10,225 nt of DNA from Saprospiraceae bacterium (GTDB lineage: Bacteria; Bacteroidota; Bacteroidia; Chitinophagales; Saprospiraceae): assembly GCA_027031185.1 (NCBI GenBank), contig JALVEF010000292.1, positions 1 to 10,225 on the forward strand. The letters are read 5' to 3'. How positions within the stretch are numbered: the stretch's first letter is position 1; each line of letters starts with the position of its first letter. Both the position numbers and the translations under genes were made by a program. Below, piece after piece: positions 1 to 6,900 of this stretch. Below the pieces are notes generated by a model. That model saw only the letters and a program-made list of their open reading frames with translations. It was not told the DNA's origin and did no database searches.

Positions 1-36
1 TCATCCCCGATTATCCGGCTCTAAGCCATGAACTCT

Positions 37-1512
37 TTACCTCGATGGGCCAAGCTTCACAAAGCGATAACGGGTCGTCTCTCCCCCCCAATCCGCCAAA
101 ATGGAATAAACCCCACCGGGCAACGCGCTAATATTCAGCCGCCATTCGTCCGGGCCGGCATGACCGGGTAGCCCTGACCAGCGCACCTCCCGCCCTACTC
201 CATCGAACACCCGCATCGCGCGCAATGGCTTACCGCCCGGAGCGCGAAGCAGGAGCACATCCGTTGCGGGATTGGGATAGCAAATACCGGATGAAACCGG
301 TACCGGCCTGCCGGTGGCCGAAATATAAGCATCATAAATACCTGCCACATCTTCCAAAAACGGTATGAGATCAGTGGCCCGCCCGTCATTGGACTGAATC
401 GCCATTGTCAAGCCCGTCTTGGTGTCGTGATAACATTCCGACGCGTAAATGATATAACCGGAATGACCGTATGCCGGCTCACCGCCCGGTTGGGTGAGCT
501 TGATGAGCCCCAGACCATAGTCAATGTTGGCATTGGCGGGTACCCAGTCTGTCATTTGTGCCCAACTGGTGTCGGATAATATCTCCCCGTCCGTCAGCTT
601 TTGCATCCAATACACGAGCAGTTCGGGGCGCGTGAAATAACTTCCCGCGGCCCAGGCCATCGAATAGACCGATATGGGCGTCAGGCCCGCTCCGTCCATA
701 TCAAATACCTGGCCGGGACTTATTTCCGTCCATACGTGGGCCACAGGCCCGGATGCCGGCTCTTGCGGATTCAGAAAAATACTGTCCAGACCGTTGGGCG
801 CCAACAGCCGCTGACGTACCGCCTCGTGAAAACTCTGCCCGGTCACAGTTTCGATAATCCGGCCGGCCAATACATAATTGGTATTGGAATAATGCCAACC
901 GGCTCCGGGCGCAAAGTAGGGGGCCAAGACAAAGCGTTGGAGCACTTCGTCTGGTGTCCAAATACGGGAAAAGTCCGCTTGCGCACTGTCCAAAATATTG
1001 GGGTGATCGGTATAATTGAAGATTCCGCTTGTGTGGTTGAGTAGTTGGCGAATGGTGACATCGCCCGGCACATTGGGATAATCGGGCAAGTACATGCCGA
1101 TCGTGTCATCCAGGGACAGGAAGCCTTCCTCTTGCAATCTTAGCAGACAGGCAGAGGTAAACGTTTTGGAAATGCTGCCCATGCCCAGATACATTTCCGT
1201 CGTCATGGTCGTGCCGACGTGGGAAATGCCGGCCGTTCCCGTCCAGATCGCGCCATCCTCGGACAGTACTGCCGCCGAAAGACCTTTTACATTGAGCGCG
1301 GTCAAGCGGGCCTGTAGCGCCTGCTGAAAACTGTCTTGTAGTGCCTGCGGAAAACTGCCGCGGCTCTGCACACCTGCCGGAAGCGTCCACGATACGGTGC
1401 GCGTACCCAGCCCGCGCAAGCGGGCAAACTCATCTCCAAAAGGCAAACTTTGACTTTGAACGGAGACTGTCAGGAATGGCCAGATCAGGAAGAGATAGAA
1501 AAGCCTTTTCAT
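37..1512 (-). CDS. Secreted serine hydrolase (beta-lactamase/DD-peptidase fold) with T9SS type A sorting domain
   Basis: This is a 491-residue penicillin-binding-protein-like serine hydrolase of the beta-lactamase (class C/DD-peptidase) superfamily. Residues 1-22 form a signal peptide ending near SVQSQS. Catalytic motifs are visible in order: S113-I-S-K116 (nucleophile and general base), Y208-S-N210, and H350-S-G352, which takes the place of KTG as is common in the esterase/peptidase members. The LLNHTSG stretch at 157-163 is also typical of the family. From about residue 409 (CYPNPATD) to the end is a Por-type sorting domain, so export by T9SS is expected. A start at 1596 would add 28 residues ahead of the signal peptide and lies upstream of a TATATTTG promoter box at 1539-1546, so I chose 1512. 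The substrate cannot be read from sequence: D-Ala peptides, beta-lactams and esters are all possible. I am sure of the family and unsure of the substrate. Confidence 0.92.
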   Translation of the reverse strand: MKRLFYLFLIWPFLTVSVQSQSLPFGDEFARLRGLGTRTVSWTLPAGVQSRGSFPQALQDSFQQALQARLTALNVKGLSAAVLSEDGAIWTGTAGISHVGTTMTTEMYLGMGSISKTFTSACLLRLQEEGFLSLDDTIGMYLPDYPNVPGDVTIRQLLNHTSGIFNYTDHPNILDSAQADFSRIWTPDEVLQRFVLAPYFAPGAGWHYSNTNYVLAGRIIETVTGQSFHEAVRQRLLAPNGLDSIFLNPQEPASGPVAHVWTEISPGQVFDMDGAGLTPISVYSMAWAAGSYFTRPELLVYWMQKLTDGEILSDTSWAQMTDWVPANANIDYGLGLIKLTQPGGEPAYGHSGYIIYASECYHDTKTGLTMAIQSNDGRATDLIPFLEDVAGIYDAYISATGRPVPVSSGICYPNPATDVLLLRAPGGKPLRAMRVFDGVGREVRWSGLPGHAGPDEWRLNISALPGGVYSILADWGGETTRYRFVKLGPSR

Positions 1513-1538
1513 AGTGAATCTTTTTTGGGTTCGCCGGT

Positions 1539-1546
1539 CAAATATA
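1539..1546 (-). promoter_or_regulatory. Bacteroidota -7 promoter box for the serine hydrolase
   Basis: On the minus strand this reads TATATTTG, a full match to the Bacteroidota -7 consensus TAnnTTTG. It ends 26 nt before the chosen ATG at 1512. No TTG lies at the expected 19-21 nt further upstream; the nearest is only 11 nt away, so the -33 half is weak or absent. The spacing to the gene matches that of the two other promoters in this window. Confidence 0.6.
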
Positions 1547-1612
1547 CGCCTGTCCGGCAACATTTTTGCAGATGGATCAAGGCCCCCTTTTCCCATTTCA
1601 AAATCCAGGCAA

Positions 1613-1813
1613 ATGACGACATTTCAGCGATTATTCAAAAAGGGGTTTGAAGAAGGCCTGTATCAGGGCATGGAAATCCAACAGCACATTTTGGTCAAAA
1701 AACTACTCGAGCGCGATTTTACCCTGCGCCAGGTAGCCGAATTGCTCGGGCGCAACGAGTCGGACATTCGCCGCATGGCCCGGACACCCGTCCCGCAAGA
1801 TGTTGCCGCCTAA
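1613..1813 (+). CDS. Small protein resembling the C-terminal tail of Rpn/PD-(D/E)XK transposase-like nucleases
   Basis: This 66-residue ORF has the pattern KKGFEEGLYQGMEIQQ, then a helical stretch (HILVKKLLERDFTLRQVAELLG), then NESDIRRM. The G-x-x-x-G, charge-rich helix followed by a helix-turn-helix-like 'lle..fslrqvaellg.....ir' module is what one sees at the C-terminus of Rpn family (recombination-promoting nuclease, PD-(D/E)XK) proteins. The nuclease core is absent: the in-frame extension back to 1514 shows none of it, and further upstream is the divergent hydrolase. It could be a standalone small DNA-binding or regulatory protein, or a remnant of a deleted Rpn gene. The start at 1613 is preferred because the preceding 33 in-frame residues look non-coding. 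There is no clear ribosome binding site. It converges on rlpA across a 22-nt palindrome. Family resemblance is from memory of the pattern. Confidence 0.5.
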   Translation: MTTFQRLFKKGFEEGLYQGMEIQQHILVKKLLERDFTLRQVAELLGRNESDIRRMARTPVPQDVAA

Positions 1814-1820
1814 AATGCGT

Positions 1821-1842
1821 CCCTAAGCGCATGCGCTTAGGG
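1821..1842. terminator. Perfect 22-nt palindrome between convergent genes, probable bidirectional terminator
   Basis: The sequence is an exact inverted repeat with arms CCCTAAGCGCA and TGCGCTTAGGG and no spacer. It sits in the 30-nt gap between the stop of the small plus-strand ORF (1813) and the stop of the RlpA gene (1844), where a shared terminator is expected. Neither side has a long T tract; the minus side has only ATTTTA a few bases beyond the palindrome, so termination strength is uncertain. Confidence 0.55.
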
Positions 1843-1843
1843 C

Positions 1844-2779
1844 TTAAGGCTGGGTCTTTTGCAACGTGGACAGATCCAGAACAAAGCCCTTGATCTTCTT
1901 TTTCTTTTCCAGGTGATTGCGATAGCTCTGGGCACGCTCCTTGGTGTCAAACGGGCCGAGAATCACGCGGTATTGGTCGCCCTGCGGCCCGTTTTCGATG
2001 CTTAACAGGATATTCTTGAAAAAGTTTTCTTGCAAGTCGGCGATGAATCTAAAGACGTTGTCATAGTTGCGCAGCAGGGCTACCTGGACGCCGAATCCCT
2101 TCTTTTCGGGACGAAGCACCATGACTTTGTAGAGGTCAAAATCCTTGAAATTGCGGCCGGTGACGATTTTCGCCTTGGTACGTTTGGGTGATTTTTTGTT
2201 CTTTGCAGGAACTTCTCTGGCTGATTTTGTCTTTCGTTGCTTAGCGGATTTGGCCTTATCTTTCTTAGTCTCTTTGGCCTTGCTCTGCTCTTCTGCCTTA
2301 GGCGAATTTTGGGTTGTCACCGGTGATTCATTGTGATGCACCATACCCGTATTGGTCGAAACATCTCCGCCGGTGGTTGCTAACGAAGCATTAGGTTCCT
2401 TGATGATTTCCAATTTGACATTCGCCGTGCCTTCTTCCAGCATGCCCAGTTTTTTGGCGGCGGCATAAGACAGGTCCACGACACGTCCTTTGGGAAATGC
2501 GCCCCGATCATTGATGCGCACGATCACGCTTTTTTTCGGGTCATCCAGGCGGGTGACCTTAACCAGTGTACCAAAATCCAAGCTTTTGTGGGCTGCTGTC
2601 ATTTTGTTCCTCTGGTAGATCTCCCCACTTGCCGTGGTACGTCCTTCAAACAAGTCGGAATACACCGTGGCAATGCCGTATTCAATAAATTGGCCCTTGG
2701 CAAGGTCTAAGGAAAAGGTAAAACCCAGCAGGATGGACAGCAGGGCCGGCAGCAGAAAGGCAAAAGGTAGTTTTCTCAT
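1844..2779 (-). CDS. rlpA: RlpA-like septal ring lytic transglycosylase with SPOR domain
   Basis: The 311-residue product has an N-terminal signal or anchor segment (about 1-29), an RlpA double-psi beta-barrel domain (about 34-127) and a C-terminal SPOR domain (about 226-305). The barrel shows the family marks: YGIATVYSD, TTASGE, AAH64KSLDFGT and RIND91RGAF followed by VDLS. H64 and D91 correspond to the residues implicated in lytic transglycosylase activity in studied RlpA proteins. The SPOR domain binds glycan strands stripped of stem peptides and would direct the enzyme to division septa. The linker at about 158-205 is rich in Lys, Ala and Glu. No lipobox is seen, unlike E. coli RlpA, so it is probably secreted or anchored by its N-terminal helix. 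The start is fixed by the signal sequence and by the promoter 20 nt upstream. Confidence 0.93.
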   Translation of the reverse strand: MRKLPFAFLLPALLSILLGFTFSLDLAKGQFIEYGIATVYSDLFEGRTTASGEIYQRNKMTAAHKSLDFGTLVKVTRLDDPKKSVIVRINDRGAFPKGRVVDLSYAAAKKLGMLEEGTANVKLEIIKEPNASLATTGGDVSTNTGMVHHNESPVTTQNSPKAEEQSKAKETKKDKAKSAKQRKTKSAREVPAKNKKSPKRTKAKIVTGRNFKDFDLYKVMVLRPEKKGFGVQVALLRNYDNVFRFIADLQENFFKNILLSIENGPQGDQYRVILGPFDTKERAQSYRNHLEKKKKIKGFVLDLSTLQKTQP

Positions 2780-2799
2780 GGCTAGTGTTCGTTAATGCG

Positions 2800-2830
2800 C
2801 AAATATACAAAATCCAATATACTGCCCAAA
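2800..2830 (-). promoter_or_regulatory. Bacteroidota promoter of rlpA (TTTG-N19-TATATTTG)
   Basis: On the minus strand TTTG (2827-2830) is followed after 19 nt by TATATTTG (2800-2807). Both elements and the spacing match the Bacteroidota housekeeping sigma consensus TTTG/TTG-N19-TAnnTTTG. The -7 box lies 20 nt from the ATG at 2779, implying a very short leader. Confidence 0.82.
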
Positions 2831-3003
2831 ACTAATGTGAATAACCGTCATTTTCAAACATTATAGCCGGTAAAAAGGTCGCTACCCGCCAAAATGCCAA
2901 AAAACCGGCAATATCAGCCCGAAAATGGGCGTTATGCACCGGATTCGTGGTAACACTCATGTTACAGTTCCGTTTCACTCAAACGTAAAAAACTAAACAC
3001 ATC

Positions 3004-3414
3004 ATGAAGCGATTTCTTTTGATTGCCGTTGTGGGCCTGGTAGGGTTGACCGCCTGCAAGAAAGACAAGCCTGTCGAGCCTCAGAAAACCCGCAAAGACT
3101 ATCTGACCCAGGCACCTTGGAAAACTAAGGAAAAGAACGGTTCCAGTAATTTGGATCCCTGCGAACTGGACAACATCTACACCTTTACTGACACTTCCAT
3201 TACTTTCAATTTTGGGAGCAATCTCTGTCAAGGCGAATCCCCGGTACCGCTCATCGGCACCTGGAATTTCTATGACAACGAGACCAAAATCGCCATTGAT
3301 ATCCCGCTACAATTGGGCCAGTCTTACAAAGATTCGGTCTCCATTATCCAGTTGGATGACAACATCTTTGAGTTTGTGGATAAGGATGGCGATAGATTTG
3401 TAATGCAACACTGA
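3004..3414 (+). CDS. Small lipoprotein, possible lipocalin-like fold
   Basis: The 136-residue product starts with a lipoprotein signal peptide: MKRF, a hydrophobic stretch, and the lipobox L15-T-A-C18 followed by KKDK, a very common start for Bacteroidota surface or outer-membrane lipoproteins. The mature part is short and beta-rich, with PWKTKEKNG near its start, a central IYTFTDTSITFNFG strand pair, and GTWNFYDNETKIAI. The pattern of a threshold Trp, then alternating strands ending in IIQLDDNIFEFVDKDG, resembles small lipocalin-like (calycin) lipoproteins of this phylum. That fold call is tentative and no ligand or function can be assigned. It stands alone, divergent from rlpA and followed by its own strong terminator, so it is probably monocistronic. 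No clear TAnnTTTG promoter box or Shine-Dalgarno is visible upstream. Confidence 0.82.
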   Translation: MKRFLLIAVVGLVGLTACKKDKPVEPQKTRKDYLTQAPWKTKEKNGSSNLDPCELDNIYTFTDTSITFNFGSNLCQGESPVPLIGTWNFYDNETKIAIDIPLQLGQSYKDSVSIIQLDDNIFEFVDKDGDRFVMQH

Positions 3415-3433
3415 TTTCTCTTTTGATCTATGT

Positions 3434-3466
3434 AAAAAAGCCCGATTCTCCGAATCGGGCTTTTTT
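3434..3466 (+). terminator. Intrinsic terminator of the lipoprotein gene
   Basis: A perfect hairpin: AAAAAAGCCCGATTC (3434-3448), loop TCC, then GAATCGGGC and six T (3452-3466). The core stem is 9 bp GC-rich, extended by A6/T6 pairing. It begins 19 nt after the stop codon at 3414. Because of the A tract on the 5' side it may also work in the minus direction. Confidence 0.93.
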
Positions 3467-3481
3467 GTTACATTTTTTTTT

Positions 3482-3706
3482 GTCTCATAAAATCACAGTA
3501 GCAGCTGCTTATACATAGCAGAAATTTCACAAGGATTAAGTTGGTACGTCCTTTGCCATTCTGTAAGCGTCTTTGGCAATGACCGAAGCCCCCCAGCGCC
3601 AAGGCCTTATAGCATACTATGAGATATCGTCCGGAAGGACGAAAATTAATTTGGGGGGTTTATTTTACGGCAGCGGACGAGACAAAGGTCTCTCCGCTGT
3701 TTTTTT
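3482..3706 (+). ncRNA. Candidate structured small RNA ending at an orphan terminator
   Basis: No protein gene explains the strong terminator at 3671-3706, because the upstream lipoprotein already ends at its own terminator. The 200 nt before it can fold. TTGCCA and TGGCAA form a 6-bp stem near 3552-3580. AAGCCCCCCA near 3586-3595 can pair with TGGGGGGTTT near 3652-3661, closing a domain. Inside that domain CGTCC-GGAA-GGACG forms a hairpin with a GNRA-type GGAA loop. I do not recognise it as tmRNA, RNase P RNA, SRP RNA or a known riboswitch. No clean promoter is visible, so the 5' end is a guess (just after the previous terminator), and the strand rests on the terminator's T tract. It could instead be an intergenic repeat family or a decayed element. 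Confidence 0.35.
3671..3706 (+). terminator. Orphan intrinsic terminator
   Basis: CAGCGGA (3671-3677) pairs with TCCGCTG (3693-3699); after a bulged C, GAGAC (3679-3683) pairs with GTCTC (3688-3692) around an AAAG loop. Seven T follow (3700-3706). The signal is strong and points in the plus direction, yet no open gene precedes it. Confidence 0.85.
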
Positions 3707-3764
3707 GTAACTGTTTAGGTGCTCCTGTTTTTAGCGCAAAAACAGCGGGCACCTAAACAGTTAC
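3707..3764. repeat. Two-tiered palindromic repeat, copy 1
   Basis: The outer arms are exact: GTAACTGTTTAGGTGC (3707-3722) and GCACCTAAACAGTTAC (3749-3764). Inner arms CTGTTTTT (3725-3732) and AAAAACAG (3738-3745) close on an AGCGC loop. TC and CGG form an asymmetric internal loop between the two stems. A near-identical copy in the same orientation lies at 10032-10087. It looks like a REP-type or small non-autonomous repeat; folded as RNA it would be a very stable hairpin, followed here by a T7 tract, so it may also stop transcription. Confidence 0.85.
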
Positions 3765-3835
3765 GTTTTTTTATTGCTATGCTGCCCTGCTACGGCTCTA
3801 CTGACGTGCTCCATCGGCAAGTACGTACGGGGATT

Positions 3836-3875
3836 AAAAAAAACGTACAGCGACGGCGGTGGCCGTCGCTGTACG
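3836..3875 (-). terminator. Intrinsic terminator of the giant T9SS protein gene
   Basis: A perfect 14-bp stem, CGTACAGCGACGGC (3844-3857) with GCCGTCGCTGTACG (3862-3875), closes on a GGTG loop. On the minus strand it is followed by eight T (A8 at 3836-3843). It starts 29 nt past the stop codon at 3905. Confidence 0.93.
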
Positions 3876-3904
3876 AGCAGTAAAAAAGCCTGTATGCTTT
3901 CCGT

Positions 3905-6900
3905 CTATCGTGCGACGGTCAGCCGGCGATAGACAGCTTGATGATTGACTTCAATGCGCACGATATAGACACCGGGCGGAAGATCAACCAGATCTAAGTA
4001 GGCCTGCCGTTGCGAGGTCTTTACCTCGACTACCGGCTGACCGATGGCATCACTTACGGAAATACGTGCCGGACGCGCATCCGCCAAGCGTACGGTGAAA
4101 GCGCCCATGGTCGGGTTGGGGTATAGGCCAAGGCCGGCGGCCCAATCCGGCTCATCCACACCGACGATGACCTGGAAGGGCTCTTCCCACTCGCAGCCGT
4201 TGGCATCGGTCACGATCACTACATAATCGCCGGTTGGCAGGTCTTCTATCTTCGGATTTGTTCCCGAAGCAAGTGTATCCCCGTTTTGCATCCAGGTGAA
4301 AGTAAACGGCGCCGTACCGCCCAGGATGGAATCTACCGTGGCCATCCCAAAGCCGGTGTCATAAGAGACGTTTACTTCCACTCCGGAAATGGGCTCACAA
4401 GGTTCTACTTCTACCGACTTCGTCGTCGTGCACCCATTTGGACAAGAGACGGTCACGCTGAAAATACCGACATAAGTGACATGCAAAATCGAATCCAAGC
4501 CGGTGTCACCACCCGGTCCACTCCACGAAAAAAGGGCGTTCGGACAAGAAGCCGTGGCCAATAGCGCGATCGTGTCATTGGTGCAACAAAGCTGCCCTGA
4601 AACTTCTATCCCCACCTCAATGCTTTCAAATACAATCGTCACATTGGCACTGGCCGCCTGACAAGGCCCGCTGCCGTCCGGGTCATTGGTGGTGGCCGTC
4701 AGTGTGACCATACCGGCGGCGACTTCATCGGGTGTGGGTATGTATTCTACCGATGTCGTATCGGCATTCGGGTCAAAGGAACCCTGACCACCGGACCAGT
4801 ACACTTCCGTGGCATCACCTCCCAAAGTGGCGGTCAACGGCACTGGTATGAAGCCGCATGAGGTCACCTGGTCGGTACCGAGCGAGATAGTCGGGGGATT
4901 GTCGCATCCGGTACAGTCAATGACCTGGATAGAAGCTGTGTCGGTATTGGAGCACGCATTGGGGGCCATGTAGGTATAAGTGATGGTGAATGTGCCTGTA
5001 CCGGTCAGCGATGGGTCGAATGTATTATTGCTGATGCCGGGACCAGCGAAGGTGCCGCCGGCTGGTGTGCCGGTGAGTATGATAGGATCGTCATTGTTGC
5101 AAATCATCGTGTCCGGTATATAGACGTCCGGAATCGGATTGACGTGCAAGATGACACTGTCTATGGCTGCCTGGCAAGGACCACTGCCGTCCGGGTCATT
5201 CGTCTCGAGATAGAGCACGATGGTGCCGGCGGCGATCTCACTTGCGGAGGCCACATAAACCGTATTCAATGATTGATTGTCGGGGATATAACTGCCGTCC
5301 CCACCCGACCAGGTCGCCGAGGTAGCGCTCCCACCGATGGTACCCATGAGCGGATAATTGGCATTATTGGCGCAAGCCCACTGTTCGGAGCCGGCATCCA
5401 CGGTTGGCGGATTCTGGCAGTCGCCGCTTCCACAGTCAATAACGACGATGATTGTCGAAGCCGTAGCTGCGCAACCGGCTGCACCTTGATAGGTGTAGGC
5501 AATGGTGTGCACGCCCACACCCGCTACGGCAGGATTGAACGTGTTATTGGAAACGCCGGGCCCGGAGAAAGTGCCGCCGGCCGGCGTGCCGGCCAGGTCA
5601 ATGGCTCCATCATCTACACAGAGCGTGTCATAGCTACCCGCACTGACATCGGGCACAGGCTGGATGGTAATTTCCACTTCATCAACTGCCGCCAGGCACG
5701 GCCCGTTCCCATCCGGATCGTCTGTGGTAATGACGAGAATGACAGTGCCCTGGGCGACTTCGTTGGGATTCGGCGTATAGGAGGCGTTGGGTGTATTGGC
5801 ATCCGGATCAAACGTACCATTGCCGCCGCTCCAAGTGATCATGGTGGCGCCCCCGCCGAAAGAGCCCGACAACTGGGCCGTTTCACCGGCACAGATTGTG
5901 ATGGGACTGCCGGCATCCACGGTCGGCGGATTCTGGCAGTCGCCGCTTCCACAGTCAAGGACGACAAGTGTTGTCGTGTCGGAGCCGGCGCAGCCGGAAG
6001 CTGCTTGGTAAGTGTAAACGATTTGATGAACACCTATACCAGCCACAGTAGGATCGAAAGTGTTGTTTGAGACACCAGGCCCGGAGAAAGTGCCGCCGGC
6101 CGGTGTGCCGGCCAGATCAATGGTGCCACCATCCACACACAGGGTGTCGTAACTGCCCGCGCTGACCGTGGGCAAGGGGATGACTTCGATGCTCATGGTG
6201 AATGTTGTAGCGCACTGTCCGGGGTCAGGTGTAAACACCACATCTTGGGAACCGTTGGCCGGGTTAAACGGATTGACGCTCCAGGTACCGGATATGCCAT
6301 TGAGCGAGACGTCGGGTAAGGCAACAGGGCCGGCATCCGCACAGAACGGACCAATCGGTTCAAAAAACGGAGTGACTTGTTGGGTTGTATTCACCGTCAA
6401 GGTCAGCGTGGCCGTACACCCGGATTCATCGGTAGCGGTCACCGTATAAGTGCCGGCTGCCAGGCCGTCAATGGTGGATCCCTGGAGACCATTGTTCCAT
6501 ACGTAGGTCACCGACCCGATGGCACCGTCCGGTGACACAAAAATAGAGCCGTCATTGGCGTCCGCACAGGACTCGTCCATTACCTGACCGGAGAGTGTAA
6601 GATTACAGCCTGGCTCGGAGATCGAAAAAGCACACGTGGCCGAGCATTGGATATTGTCATAGACTGTGACGATATAAGAGCCGGCACTGAGTCCGGAGAA
6701 GACCGCATCATCCCCGGAGTTGGCCACGTTTTGAGTCATGCCGTTGGACAGGACCACCACATAAGGCGGTACACCTCCAAATGGCGTGGCGCTCCCTACC
6801 CCATCAGAGCCGCCGGCCGTAGTCACATTGCTGACCGTGGTACAGTTCACAATCGGGGGCTCCATGTATGTTACGGTTATATCGGCCGAACCGGTGCAGC

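Larger units (their letters stand above)
3415..3904. other. 490-nt intergenic region packed with structured elements, no convincing protein gene
   Basis: Between the lipoprotein stop and the stop of the giant minus-strand gene lie, in order: the lipoprotein terminator (3434-3466), a possible structured RNA (3482-3706) ending in its own terminator (3671-3706), a palindromic repeat (3707-3764), about 70 nt in which I see nothing definable beyond an 8-nt GTACGTAC palindrome (3765-3835), and the terminator of the giant gene (3836-3875). The individual elements are listed separately. Confidence 0.8.

Noticed and set aside
1513..1596. N-terminal 28-residue extension of the serine hydrolase
   Set aside because: It precedes a good signal peptide starting at 1512 and overlaps the TATATTTG promoter box, so it is not expected to be translated.
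3586..3661. Resemblance to SRP RNA because of the CCGGAAGG loop
   Set aside because: The asymmetric AGCA-type internal loop that defines SRP domain IV is missing; the hairpin closes with plain Watson-Crick pairs.
3579..3710. A 43-codon ORF starting ATGACCGAAGCC within the candidate RNA
   Set aside because: Its last codons run through the terminator stem and T tract, it has no ribosome binding site or promoter, and the RNA folding explains the region better. Conservation of the frame in relatives would reopen it.
3707..3764. Palindromic repeat as an integron attC site
   Set aside because: The ends do not give the GTTRRRY/RYYYAAC core pair, there is no integrase, and the bracketed genes are not cassette-like.
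5273..6070. A 265-codon open frame on the plus strand, antisense to the giant gene
   Set aside because: It lies wholly opposite the A-B super-repeats; the translation has no domain features and is rich in Arg, Gly, Ile. Repetitive, stop-poor codon use on the coding strand explains it.
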